DNA of 64,000 bases. Source: Streptomyces soli (GTDB lineage: Bacteria > Actinomycetota > Actinomycetes > Streptomycetales > Streptomycetaceae). Location: contig NZ_RJVR01000333.1 of the NCBI RefSeq assembly GCF_003999195.1, positions 17,411-81,410 on the forward strand. Direction: 5' to 3'. Positions 17,936-26,579 of this stretch are shown here, piece by piece. The stretch's first letter is position 1; each line of letters opens with the position of its first letter. The notes under the pieces are model-generated. The model had not been told where the DNA came from, made no database searches, and saw nothing but the letters and a program-made list of their open reading frames with translations. A program made the translations under genes and the position numbers.

Positions 17936-18613
17936 TCACACTTCCTCCGCCACCGTACTCCTGCGGTGCCACGCCCTCGGCGCCCGCCAGTGAAAGCGCA
18001 TCGCCAGCAGCCGCAGCCCAAAGGCGCAGATCACGGCCACCACGCCGGTGGCCGGCGTCAGTGCGTCGAAGTGGATCAGCACGACGACCATCGTGGCCCC
18101 GACCATCGCCGGCACGGCGTACAGGTCCCGGTCCCAGCGCAGCAGCGACGGCACGTCATTGCCGAGCAGATCGCGCAGCACGCCCCCGCCCACGGCCGTC
18201 GCCAGGCCGAGGGTCGCGGAGGCGGTGAGGTTGAGCCCGTAGTCGTACGCCTTGATCGTGCCGCTCACGCAGAACAGGCCGAGGCCTGCGGCGTCGAAGA
18301 CGTTGATCGTGGTGTTGATGCGCTCCACCTCGGGGTGGAGGAAGAACACCACCGCCGTCGCAATCAGCGGCGTGACGAAGTACCCCTGATCGGTGAACGC
18401 CGCCGGCGGCACGGCCCCGATGATCAGATCCCGGATCAGCCCGCCCCCGAGCGCGGTGACCTCGGCGAGTACGGCGAGGCCGAAGACGTCGAAGTTCTTG
18501 CGAACCGCGAGCAGCGCCCCGGAGATCGCGAAGACGAAGATCCCGGCGAGGTCCAGGGCGTGCTGAACGAATTGGCTGAACAGATCGGTTGGCACGGAGT
18601 GATTCTTCCCCAC
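17936..18613 (-). CDS. TRIC-like cation channel family (UPF0126) membrane protein
   Basis: The 225-aa protein consists of two internally similar halves, each with a glycine-rich GGG-x-x-RD motif (GGGLIRDL near residue 57 and GGGVLRDL near 143) embedded in membrane helices, about seven in all. This is the bacterial trimeric intracellular cation channel (TRIC/UPF0126) family, which conducts monovalent cations. A few Streptomyces proteins end in the same Arg-rich tail. The physiological role here is unknown. It ends next to a heptamer repeat and an inverted repeat. Confidence 0.87.
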   Translation of the reverse strand: MGKNHSVPTDLFSQFVQHALDLAGIFVFAISGALLAVRKNFDVFGLAVLAEVTALGGGLIRDLIIGAVPPAAFTDQGYFVTPLIATAVVFFLHPEVERINTTINVFDAAGLGLFCVSGTIKAYDYGLNLTASATLGLATAVGGGVLRDLLGNDVPSLLRWDRDLYAVPAMVGATMVVVLIHFDALTPATGVVAVICAFGLRLLAMRFHWRAPRAWHRRSTVAEEV

Positions 18614-18702
18614 CCCGCCCCTCCAGTCCGTCCTCGAACGCCAGACGGACTGGAGGTGGGCGGGACGGGTGGGAACAACTCAGGCGGAGGTCAACCGGAG
18701 GT

Positions 18703-19800
18703 CTACGCGCTTTCGACGCTCTTGCCGCCTGTGGCCGCCGTGGCAGACGTCTCCCCCGGCGCCTGATCCGGCGCATTCTCCGGGTGATGGCACGCGACGC
18801 GGTGGCCGGCCGCCGGGGTCAGGGCGATCAGCGGCGGCTCAACGGTGCGGCAGACCTCGGTCGCTTTCCAGCAGCGCGTGTGGAAGCGGCAGCCTGACGG
18901 CGGCGAGATCGGCGACGGGACGTCGCCGGTGAGCAGGATCCGCTTGCGCTGGGTGCGCCTCTTGGGGTCCGGCACCGGCACCGCGGACATCAGCGCGGTC
19001 GTGTACGGGTGCATCGGCTTGCCGTACAGACTCTCGCGGTCCGCGATCTCGACGATCTTGCCGAGATACATGACCGCGATACGGTCGGAGACGTGCCGGA
19101 TGACCGACAGGTCGTGCGCGATGATCACGTAGGTGAGCCCGAGCTCGCTCTGCAGGTCGTCCAGCAGGTTCACCACCTGCGCCTGGATGGACACATCCAG
19201 CGCCGAGACCGGCTCGTCCGCGACCACCAGCTTCGGCTTGAGCGCCAGCGCCCGTGCGATGCCGATGCGCTGCCGCTGGCCGCCAGAGAACTCGTGCGGG
19301 TAGCGGTTGTAGTGCTCGGGGCTGAGTCCCACCAGTTCGAGAAGGTCCTGGACAGCCTTCTTGGTGCCGTGCTCCGTCTCCACCTTCTGCAGCCGGAACG
19401 GGGCGCTGACGATGGTGCCGACCGTGTGCCGCGGGTTCAGCGAGGAATACGGGTCCTGGAAGATCATCTGTACGTCGCGCCGCCTCGGGCGCATCGCGGA
19501 CGTGCCGAGGTGGGTGATGTCCCGGCCCTCGAACTCGATCTTTCCGCCGGTCGGTTCGAGCAGCCGGGTGATCAGCCGGCCCATGGTGGACTTGCCGCAG
19601 CCCGACTCGCCCACCACGCCCAGCGTTTCACCGGGCATGACCTCGAAGTCGAGTCCGTCAACGGCCTTGACGGCGCCGACCTGGCGGCGCAGCACTCCTT
19701 TGGTGATCGGGAAGTGCTTGACCAGGCCGCTCACTTTGAGCAGCGGCTCTGCCCCCTCGGCGGTCGTCTGCTGGGGGATCGTCATCTCCTGGCCTTTCAC
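18703..19800 (-). CDS. Oligopeptide ABC transporter ATP-binding protein (OppF-like)
   Basis: One of two ATPases of the oligopeptide importer. In 365 aa it shows Walker A GESGCGKST, Q-loop MIFQDPYSSLNPR, signature SGGQRQRIGIARAL, Walker B and the oligopeptide C-terminal domain with RCW-type cysteine (FHTRCWKATEVC). The SLNPR variant of the Q-loop region is typical of OppF. A GTG at 19800 overlaps the stop of the oppD-like gene (GTGA); an internal ATG at 19785 directly follows AGGAG and is less likely. Last gene of the opp operon. Confidence 0.93.
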   Translation of the reverse strand: MKGQEMTIPQQTTAEGAEPLLKVSGLVKHFPITKGVLRRQVGAVKAVDGLDFEVMPGETLGVVGESGCGKSTMGRLITRLLEPTGGKIEFEGRDITHLGTSAMRPRRRDVQMIFQDPYSSLNPRHTVGTIVSAPFRLQKVETEHGTKKAVQDLLELVGLSPEHYNRYPHEFSGGQRQRIGIARALALKPKLVVADEPVSALDVSIQAQVVNLLDDLQSELGLTYVIIAHDLSVIRHVSDRIAVMYLGKIVEIADRESLYGKPMHPYTTALMSAVPVPDPKRRTQRKRILLTGDVPSPISPPSGCRFHTRCWKATEVCRTVEPPLIALTPAAGHRVACHHPENAPDQAPGETSATAATGGKSVESA

Positions 19801-20903
19801 AGCTTCGGCGCAATCTCTTCGGTCCAGATGCGCTCCCGGTCCGCCTTGCCCAGGTGACAGGCGGCAAGGTGCCGGCTGCCGACCTCGCGCAGTTCGGGGA
19901 CGACGGTCTGGCTGGCGCCCTCGGTGAGGTCCGTGTACGGGCAGCGCGGGTGGAAGGCACAGCCGGAGGGCAGGTTGATCAGGCTGGGCGGGGAGCCCTT
20001 GACCGGGTTGAGCCGGTCAGTGCGCTCGCGGTCGAGCCGCGGCATGGACCCCAGCAGGCCCCAGGTGTACGGGTGCTGGGGCTGCTCGAAGATGGTCTCG
20101 GAGGGGCCCCGCTCGATGCACCTGCCGCCGTACATCACGAGGATGTCGTCGGCGAGTTCGGCGACCACACCGAGGTCGTGGGTGATGATGATGACCGCGG
20201 AGCCGAACTCCTTCTGCAGGTCCCGGATCAGGTCCAGGATCTGCGCCTGGACGGTGACGTCCAGAGCGGTGGTCGGCTCGTCGGCGATCAGCAACGAGGG
20301 GTCGTTGACCAGCGCCATCGCGATCATCGCGCGCTGCCGCATGCCACCGGAGAACTGGTGCGGGTAGTCGTCCACCCGCCGGTCGGGCTGCGGGATGCCG
20401 ACCCGGTCGAGCATCTCGATCGTCCGCTTGCGGGCCTCTTTCTTGCTCGCGGACGGATGGTGCACCCGGTACGCCTCGATGATCTGCTGCCCCACGCTGA
20501 AGAAGGGGTGCATCGCGGTGAGCGGATCCTGGAAGATCATGGCCATCTTCTGGCCGCGCAGATCCCGCACCCGGGCGGCGTCGGCGGAGATCAGCTCCTC
20601 GCCGTCCAGCCAGACCTCGCCACTGATCCGGGCGTTGCGGCTGCGGTTGGAGCCGACCCGGTGCAGGCCGAGGATCGACAGCGAGGTGACGGACTTGCCG
20701 GAGCCGGACTCGCCGACGATGCCGAGGGTCTTGCCCTTCTCCAGGGTGAAGGACAGCCCGTCGACGGACTTGACCACACCGTCGTCGGTCGGGAAGTGCA
20801 CCTTGAGGTCGCGTACGGAGAGGAATTCCGACGGGGCGTCGGTGGGCCGTTCCTCCGTGGGCTCCATGTCTGCGGCGGCGGAGGTCTTGGTCAGCTTGCT
20901 CAT
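19797..20903 (-). CDS. Oligopeptide ABC transporter ATP-binding protein (OppD-like)
   Basis: The second ATPase, 368 aa, with Walker A GESGSGKSV near residue 63, MIFQDPLTAMHP, signature SGGMRQRAMIAMAL and Walker B LLIADEPTTALD, then the C-terminal oligopeptide-transporter Cys motif (FHPRCPYTD). It pairs with the OppF-like protein to energise uptake. Its ATG overlaps the end of the upstream permease gene by 4 bases and its own stop overlaps the next start, so all three are translationally coupled. Confidence 0.93.
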   Translation of the reverse strand: MSKLTKTSAAADMEPTEERPTDAPSEFLSVRDLKVHFPTDDGVVKSVDGLSFTLEKGKTLGIVGESGSGKSVTSLSILGLHRVGSNRSRNARISGEVWLDGEELISADAARVRDLRGQKMAMIFQDPLTAMHPFFSVGQQIIEAYRVHHPSASKKEARKRTIEMLDRVGIPQPDRRVDDYPHQFSGGMRQRAMIAMALVNDPSLLIADEPTTALDVTVQAQILDLIRDLQKEFGSAVIIITHDLGVVAELADDILVMYGGRCIERGPSETIFEQPQHPYTWGLLGSMPRLDRERTDRLNPVKGSPPSLINLPSGCAFHPRCPYTDLTEGASQTVVPELREVGSRHLAACHLGKADRERIWTEEIAPKL

Positions 20904-21898
20904 CCGAGCCTCACCCGGGGATCGACGACGGCGTAGAGGAGGTCAACCACAAGGTTGGCCATGATGACAAAGAAGGCGGCGAAGAGAGTGACCCCCAGGA
21001 TGACCGGCAGGTCGCTCTGGCTGATCGCCTGCACCGCCTCATAGCCGAGGCCACGAAGGTCGAAGGTCTTCTCGGTGAGCACCGCGCCACCGATCAGCGC
21101 TCCGATGTCGAGCCCGAAGACGGTGAGGATCGGGGTCATCGTGGAGCGCAGCGCGTGCTTTCCGATGACCTTGTTCTCCTTCAGGCCCTTGGCCCGCGCG
21201 GTGCGGATGTAGTCCTCGCCCAGGACTTCGAGCAGCGTCGCGCGGGTGAGCCTCGCGTAGGTCGCGGCGTACAGGAAGGCGAGGGTGATCCAGGGCAGGA
21301 TCAGGTTCCGCGCCCATTCGACGGGGTCGTCCGTGAAGTTGACGTAGTTGTTGGGCAACCAGCCGAGCGTGTTCACGAAGATGGACAGCGCCAGCAGGCC
21401 GGTGAAGTAGATCGGCAGCGAGACACCGGCCAGGGCCGTCACCATGGTGGCCCGGTCCAGGACCGAACGCCGGCGCAAGGCCGAGACGATGCCAGTGCCA
21501 GTGCCGACGACCAGCCAGATGACCGAGGCTCCGGAGGCGAGCGAGAGGGTGACCGGCAGCCGGTCCAGCAGCAGGGGCCAGACCTCCTGCTCGGTCTTGA
21601 AGGAGTAGCCGAAGCAGGGCGCCGAGCAGTGCGTGACGTCGGTGCCCTGGCTGTAGTCCCGCCCGACGAACAGGCCTTTCAGGAACAGGAAATACTGCTC
21701 GGCGATCGACTTGTCGAGGCCCATCTTGTGGCGGATGCCTTCGACGGCGGCCTTGTCGGCGATCTTTCCGACGTAGAGCAGGGCCGGGTCGCTGCCGGTG
21801 AGTTTCGGCACCATGAAGAAGATGCCGAAGGTGATCGCGGAGACCACCAGCAGCAGGACGGCCACGTTGACGAGCCGTCGGATGAGATACACGAGCAC
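20900..21898 (-). CDS. Oligopeptide ABC transporter permease (OppB-like)
   Basis: This membrane subunit of about 332 aa begins with LVYLIRRLVNVAVLLLVVS, a helix typical of OppB/DppB, and has about six helices. The cytoplasmic EAA-type coupling loop reads YIRTARAKGLKENKVIGKHA. A long periplasmic loop carries two cysteines near ThrHisCysSerAlaProCys. The GTG at 21898 is chosen after a GAGAG site; another GTG lies two codons in. It overlaps the oppD-like gene by 4 bases. Confidence 0.92.
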   Translation of the reverse strand: MLVYLIRRLVNVAVLLLVVSAITFGIFFMVPKLTGSDPALLYVGKIADKAAVEGIRHKMGLDKSIAEQYFLFLKGLFVGRDYSQGTDVTHCSAPCFGYSFKTEQEVWPLLLDRLPVTLSLASGASVIWLVVGTGTGIVSALRRRSVLDRATMVTALAGVSLPIYFTGLLALSIFVNTLGWLPNNYVNFTDDPVEWARNLILPWITLAFLYAATYARLTRATLLEVLGEDYIRTARAKGLKENKVIGKHALRSTMTPILTVFGLDIGALIGGAVLTEKTFDLRGLGYEAVQAISQSDLPVILGVTLFAAFFVIMANLVVDLLYAVVDPRVRLG

Positions 21899-21915
21899 TG
21901 CTCTCGGCCCTGCCC

Positions 21916-21955
21916 GGGGCCGCCGGAGCCTCCTGCGGGAGTCTCCGGCGGCCCC
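21916..21955 (-). terminator. Hairpin between the oppA-like and oppB-like genes
   Basis: Perfect 13-bp arms (21916-21928 GGGGCCGCCGGAG and 21943-21955) around a 14-base loop follow the solute-binding gene. In binding-protein operons such a hairpin commonly protects the abundant oppA message or attenuates downstream expression. Confidence 0.8.
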
Positions 21956-22028
21956 GGCGGGGGCCTTCACCTGCCCTTCGGGACTAGCTGTACGAACTAC
22001 TGCTTGTTACGTGGCTTGGCGGCGGGGG

Positions 22029-23780
22029 TCACTTGCCGTCGCTGACGCCCAGGGCCTGGAAGTCGACCTCACCGAACGCCTCCTGGACGAAGACGTTGGT
22101 CAGCCGCGGGTTGCGGTAGTTCAGCGCCTTGTCCGCGACGATCGGCAGGTAGTAGGCACCGTCTATCACCTTGTGGTTGATCTTCTGGTAGATCGCGGCG
22201 GCGGCAGCGGGGTCGGTCAGGCCGGCGGCCTCGTCGAACCAACCCTTGATCTGCGGGTCGTTGATCTCGGAGAAGTTGTTGTTACCGCTCTGAAGGATGA
22301 AGCGACCGTCGACCAGCGGCTGCAGGAAGCCGGAGCCGTTCGGGTAGTCGGCGCCCCAGCCCATGACGACCAGGCCGTAGCCCTTGTTCTTGACCACGGA
22401 CGGCGAACCGATGACCGAGGCTATGAGCTTGCCGTCGTACTGGTCGATGTTGGCGGTGATGCCCACGGCCTTCAGCGAGGCCTGCAGGGCCACCGCGGAG
22501 TTGACTTCCTTGGGCTTGTTGTTGCGGACCGCGATGGTTGTGCTGAAGCCGTTGGGCTTGCCGCAGGCCGCGAGCTCTTGCTTGGCCTGGGCGACCTGGG
22601 CCTTGCCCTTGGTCAGGTTGAACGGGTCGTAGTTGTCCGAACCGAGGATGTTCGGCGGCAGCATGTTGCCGTATGTCGAGCCGGCCACAGAACCACCGCG
22701 GGCGGTCTGCAGGTCGGTCGTGTTGGCCGCGTACAGGACGGCCTTGCGGCAGTGGATGTTGTCGAAGGGTGCGACCTTCGGGACGACCGAGACGTAACGG
22801 ATGAAGCCGTTGTACGGGTCGTCCGTGTTCGCCTTGAGCTTCGGGTCCTGGAGGACCTTGATCTGCGCGTTCTGCGACAGGCCGGTCTGGCTCTCGTCGA
22901 TGTCGGCCTTGCCGCTGAGCAGGTTGGCGTCCATCTGGTCCGGGTTGGTCGTGATGGTCAGCGTGACCTTGTCGGGAAGCGCCTTGCGGAACGGGTCGGT
23001 GCTCTGGCTCCACTGGGAGTTGCGGACCAGGACGACCGACTTGCCGGGCTCGTACGACTGGAACTTGTACGGGCCGGAGGAGACCGGCTTCTGGCCGTAC
23101 TGGGCACCGGTGTCCAGCTTCTGCGGGACCGGCGAGGCACTGCCCATGGCAAGCAGGTACGGGAAGCTGGAGTCGGCCTTGGCCAGCTTGAAGACGATGG
23201 TCGAGTCGTCCGGCGTCAGGACGGACTTCAGACCGAGCTTGTCCGGGGACTTGTCCTTGTACGGGCCGGGGTACTTCTGGCCCTGGTCCAGCTCATTGAC
23301 CAGATAGGTCGGGCCGCCATTGACGACGTCCTGCGCGAAGGGACGCTCGATGCCGTACTTGATGTCCTTGGACGTGATGGGCGAGCCATCCTCGAACTTC
23401 AGGCCGCTGCGCAGCTTGAAGGTGTAGGTCTTGCCGTCCGAGGAGATCTGCGGCTGAGCCGATGCCAGGTCCGGGACGAGCTTGAGGCCGTCCGCACCGG
23501 CCTTGGCGTCGTACGCGAGCAGGGTACGCGCGTAGAAGCGCTCCATGTTCCAGACGGATGCGTAGTAGGCACGCCCCGGGTCCCAGGAGTCGGCGTCCGA
23601 GGTCGTCCAGAGATTGAGCGTGCCACCCTTCTTGTCGGACGCGTTGATGATCTTCGTCGCGGCGGCGTTGAAGCCGGCACCCTTGGTGCTCGTACCGCCG
23701 CCCTTACCGCCGCACGCGGCCGCGGTCAGTGCCATCACAGCGACGAGGCCGGTCGCCGCGAGTGTCCTACTGCGGGTCAT
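22029..23780 (-). CDS. Oligopeptide-binding lipoprotein (SBP family 5, OppA-like)
   Basis: The 583-aa protein starts with a lipoprotein signal (MTRSRTLAATGLVAVM then LTAAACGG), so its Cys22 would be lipidated and the protein anchored outside the membrane. The mature part matches the SBP_bac_5 fold with LNLWTTSDADSWDPGR, the KYGIERPF segment and a late QPLVDGRFI region. It captures peptides for the importer. An AGGAGG site lies about 10 bases before the ATG at 23780. It sits between the oppC-like and oppB-like genes, a less usual order for opp operons. Confidence 0.93.
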   Translation of the reverse strand: MTRSRTLAATGLVAVMALTAAACGGKGGGTSTKGAGFNAAATKIINASDKKGGTLNLWTTSDADSWDPGRAYYASVWNMERFYARTLLAYDAKAGADGLKLVPDLASAQPQISSDGKTYTFKLRSGLKFEDGSPITSKDIKYGIERPFAQDVVNGGPTYLVNELDQGQKYPGPYKDKSPDKLGLKSVLTPDDSTIVFKLAKADSSFPYLLAMGSASPVPQKLDTGAQYGQKPVSSGPYKFQSYEPGKSVVLVRNSQWSQSTDPFRKALPDKVTLTITTNPDQMDANLLSGKADIDESQTGLSQNAQIKVLQDPKLKANTDDPYNGFIRYVSVVPKVAPFDNIHCRKAVLYAANTTDLQTARGGSVAGSTYGNMLPPNILGSDNYDPFNLTKGKAQVAQAKQELAACGKPNGFSTTIAVRNNKPKEVNSAVALQASLKAVGITANIDQYDGKLIASVIGSPSVVKNKGYGLVVMGWGADYPNGSGFLQPLVDGRFILQSGNNNFSEINDPQIKGWFDEAAGLTDPAAAAAIYQKINHKVIDGAYYLPIVADKALNYRNPRLTNVFVQEAFGEVDFQALGVSDGK

Positions 23781-23917
23781 CGGTATGAATCCTCCTGATA
23801 GTCGCGGTCCGTCGGACGGACCGCCGGGGCAAATGAGTGACCCCGGGGCTGGGGCGTCCGGCCGGATCACCCGGTGGTGCAGTGCCTGCTCGGACGGGGT
23901 GTGACACGGAACGCGGT

Positions 23918-24907
23918 TCAGCTGCCCTTCGGGTCGAGTGCGTCCCGAAGGCCGTCGCCGAAGAGGTTGAAGGCGAGCACGGTGATGAAGATCGCGAGAC
24001 CTGGAACCACCATGTAAGTGGGGTCTGCCTGGTAGATGTTGACCGCATCGGAGAGCATCTGGCCCCACGAGGGAGTCGGCGGCTTCACACCCGCGCCAAG
24101 GAAGCTCAGCGCCGCCTCGTTGAGGATGTTGGTCGGGATGATCAGCGTCGTGTACACCAGCACGGGGGCGACCAGGTTCGGCAGCAGTTCGCGCAGCAGG
24201 ATGTGGACGCTGCCCGCGCCGAGGCTCTTGGACGCCTCGACGAACTCGCGTTCGCGCAGCGACAGGGCCTGGCCTCGCACGATGCGGCCGATGTACGGCC
24301 AGCCGAAGAAGCCGATGACGATGATCAGGATGGCCATCCGGACACCCGTACCGGTCAAGCCGAGCAGGCTGTCGGGCATCACCGACACCAGCGCGATGGT
24401 GAACAGCAGTTGGGGGAAGGCCAGCAGCAGGTCCATGACCCGGCTGATCGCGGCGTCGATCCAGCCGCCGAAGTAGCCGGCGGCGACACCCAGCAGCACC
24501 CCGATGCTCACCGAGACCGCCGCCGACAGGAAGGCCACGATCAGCGAGATTCGCGCACCGTAGAGGACCCGGCTGAAGACATCACGTCCGAAGGTGGGGT
24601 CGACACCGAGCAGGTAGTTCCACGACATACCGCCGAAGGCACCCTTGGGCACGCCCAGGTCGGGATTGATCTGGTCGGGGTGGAACTGGTCCGGCGGGTG
24701 CCCGAAGAGGCTGGTCAGTACGGGGGCGAAGATCGCCGCCAGGATGAGCAGCAGAACGATCGCGCCGCCTGCCAGGGCTACCTTGTCGCGCTTCAGGCGG
24801 TCCCAGGCGATGCGTCCGGGTGACCGGCCCTCGATGGCCTTGACGGGCCCGGCGACGTCGGTCAGTGCCGTCTCGGCGGCAGCGGTGTCGTGCAGCGGTG
24901 CTGTCAT
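23918..24907 (-). CDS. Oligopeptide ABC transporter permease (OppC-like)
   Basis: The 329-aa membrane subunit has the OppC N-terminal extension (RIAWDRLKRDKVALAGGAIV), a periplasmic segment and five further helices, with coupling loop EFVEASKSLGAGSVHILLRELLP. The GGMSWNYLLGVDPTFGRDVFSR segment is typical of OppC. The ATG at 24907 follows GAGGAGAG. As the first gene of the five-gene opp operon, its upstream region should hold the promoter. Confidence 0.92.
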   Translation of the reverse strand: MTAPLHDTAAAETALTDVAGPVKAIEGRSPGRIAWDRLKRDKVALAGGAIVLLLILAAIFAPVLTSLFGHPPDQFHPDQINPDLGVPKGAFGGMSWNYLLGVDPTFGRDVFSRVLYGARISLIVAFLSAAVSVSIGVLLGVAAGYFGGWIDAAISRVMDLLLAFPQLLFTIALVSVMPDSLLGLTGTGVRMAILIIVIGFFGWPYIGRIVRGQALSLREREFVEASKSLGAGSVHILLRELLPNLVAPVLVYTTLIIPTNILNEAALSFLGAGVKPPTPSWGQMLSDAVNIYQADPTYMVVPGLAIFITVLAFNLFGDGLRDALDPKGS

Positions 24908-25299
24908 CTCTCCTCGCGCATCCCCCTGCCGGCGGTGGCCGACTTGCCTTTGGTCGGCCGCCCGGGTCGACGGAGCGGGCCGACACTGTCGGGCGGAGCT
25001 CTTTGGCTGAACTGGTGATGATTCGGTGGTTGAGTCGTCAAGGCGACATAGAAACCTATGAGCCGCCTTGGGCCGTGAGTCTTCATGGCCTGCCTGATCA
25101 GACGCCAGATGCAGCAGGGAAGCGATGCGCAACTGTGATGTCGTCACAGATGCTTTATTTCCGGACCGTTGCCTTCCGTGAACATCCGACTCATCGCCGG
25201 CCCGACAATTCCCAATTTCCCCTTATTACCGGGCATTCAGCCCACAAGCGCACAGAGCGGTGGCCCCACAGGGGGTTACCTGCCGGGCACCGCCCATGG
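24908..25299. promoter_or_regulatory. Upstream region of the opp operon; no gene seen
   Basis: These 392 bases carry no supported gene. Base composition drops to a clearly lower GC content at about 25100-25230, with AT-rich patches, which suits a promoter and leader for the divergent-facing opp genes and the 3' region of the lipoprotein gene. I could not assign specific -10 and -35 boxes with confidence. Confidence 0.45.
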
Positions 25300-25800
25300 T
25301 CACGGCTGATGCGTGCTGGTCAGGTCCGGTACTACCCCCAGACCAGCACCCGCCACGACACGGAAGTTCACCGCTAGCCGCATCACCCGGTCACTCTTCG
25401 CGCCGGTGAACCCCGTGGCGTACGCCGCCGTGGCGTTGCAACCGGCCACCTCCGGATCAGAACCGCCGGATCCGTCGGTCACCTTCGCATCGCCGGGCCC
25501 CAGACCGATCAGCCGCAGCGTGACCTGGGAACCTGCCTTGGTCAGGGGAAGGTCGAACCACTCCGTACCCCGCCCGCTCTTCGCCACCAGCAGCTTCCCG
25601 GACGGAGCCGGGGACTCGAGGGATTCCAGCGTCGGCAACTCCGTTTCCGCTGCCGACGAGGCCGGCGCTGCCGTTCGCGCCGCCGACTGTAGCGACGAGG
25701 AAGCCGCGTCACCGCAGCCCGCCACGGATATCAACGCCGCAACCAGTAGGGCCACCCGTGCCGCGCATTGCGAGAAACGTCGTCCGGCGGCGGAAATCAT
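25300..25800 (-). CDS. Putative lipoprotein, unknown function
   Basis: The 166-aa product has a signal sequence (residues 1-28) ending in a lipobox SVAGC, so Cys29 should be lipidated. A Ser/Ala/Thr-rich linker follows, then a small domain containing LLVAKSGRGTEWFDLPL and two cysteine-sparse beta-rich segments. I do not recognise the family. Its ATG at 25800 overlaps by 4 bases the TGA that would end the interrupted gene upstream, implying that the two were built as a coupled pair. Confidence 0.7.
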   Translation of the reverse strand: MISAAGRRFSQCAARVALLVAALISVAGCGDAASSSLQSAARTAAPASSAAETELPTLESLESPAPSGKLLVAKSGRGTEWFDLPLTKAGSQVTLRLIGLGPGDAKVTDGSGGSDPEVAGCNATAAYATGFTGAKSDRVMRLAVNFRVVAGAGLGVVPDLTSTHQP

Positions 25801-26321
25801 CCCTTGGAGCTCCAGAATGCCGGAATGTGGTATGGGAGCTTCACGACGCCCTTACGCGTGACTATCCACTTGCAATTCGCGCCGTAATGCCCGTACTGCC
25901 AGTTCATCGTGTCCCGGTCGGCGCCGGCGTGGAGGTACCCCTTCCGCCACGACCCGGGCACCTTCCAACTGTCCGATTAGGAAACCGATGCCGTGATCGA
26001 ACGCGCGAGCGAGGCACTCACGGTTTCCTTGGCATTGGCGACGATGATGACCGCCTCGCCTGTCACAGATCCGCTGACGGTGCCGGTGATCGATGTCCCG
26101 GCGGCAAGCGTGATGCCGAGGGCGTGTCCGCCCGGAGCACTCGACGGCGGCACCATCCCGACTCGTTGGGATTTCACGGCACTGAATTCATGTGTCGAGT
26201 CCGTACCGCAGTTGTTCGGATGCACCGTTGCGGGCGCAGCGGCCTGAGCCGAAGTCGTACCTACGGCGGCCAAGGCGAGCAATGCCGTACCGACGGCCAT
26301 GCTTCTCGCGTATCGCGTCAA
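25797..26321 (-). pseudogene. Secreted-protein gene interrupted by one in-frame TAA
   Basis: The frame opens at 26321 with a signal peptide (RSMAVGTALLALAAVGTT ... AQA) and a domain containing ITGTVSGSVTGEAVIIV. At codon 115 (25977-25979) a TAA stops it. The same frame then continues for 59 codons with protein-like, Trp/Tyr-rich sequence (SDSWKVPGSWRKGYLHAGAD, MNWQYGHYGANCKWIVTRKG) to a TGA at 25797-25799 that overlaps the next gene's ATG. The intact product would be about 174 aa. A tyrosine codon turned TAA, a sequencing error, or real readthrough would all explain it. Family not identified. Confidence 0.75.
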
Positions 26322-26579
26322 GATTCTGGTCCCTCATCGAGGAATGGGAGAGACCCGTCAACCACCCCGTGCGGCGACTCCCGCGTGACCGTTACGCCAG
26401 GGCATAACCCGGGTGACACAATAGGTAACTTGCGATCTCATTGCCATCACATTGTCAGCAACCTCAAATCAAACTCAGATATAATCCAGGCGGTTGACCT
26501 TTGCGTCCCACCTCGACAGGAATACGTGGTTGCGGCGGGCAGGGCAGGTGCACGGAACGAACCAGCTAACGTCAGTGCC

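Noticed and set aside
15434..18766. 1110-codon plus-strand frame across mnmA, desulfurase and TRIC-like genes
   Set aside because: Antisense to three recognised genes; sequence is Arg/Gly/Ala-rich and non-conserved.
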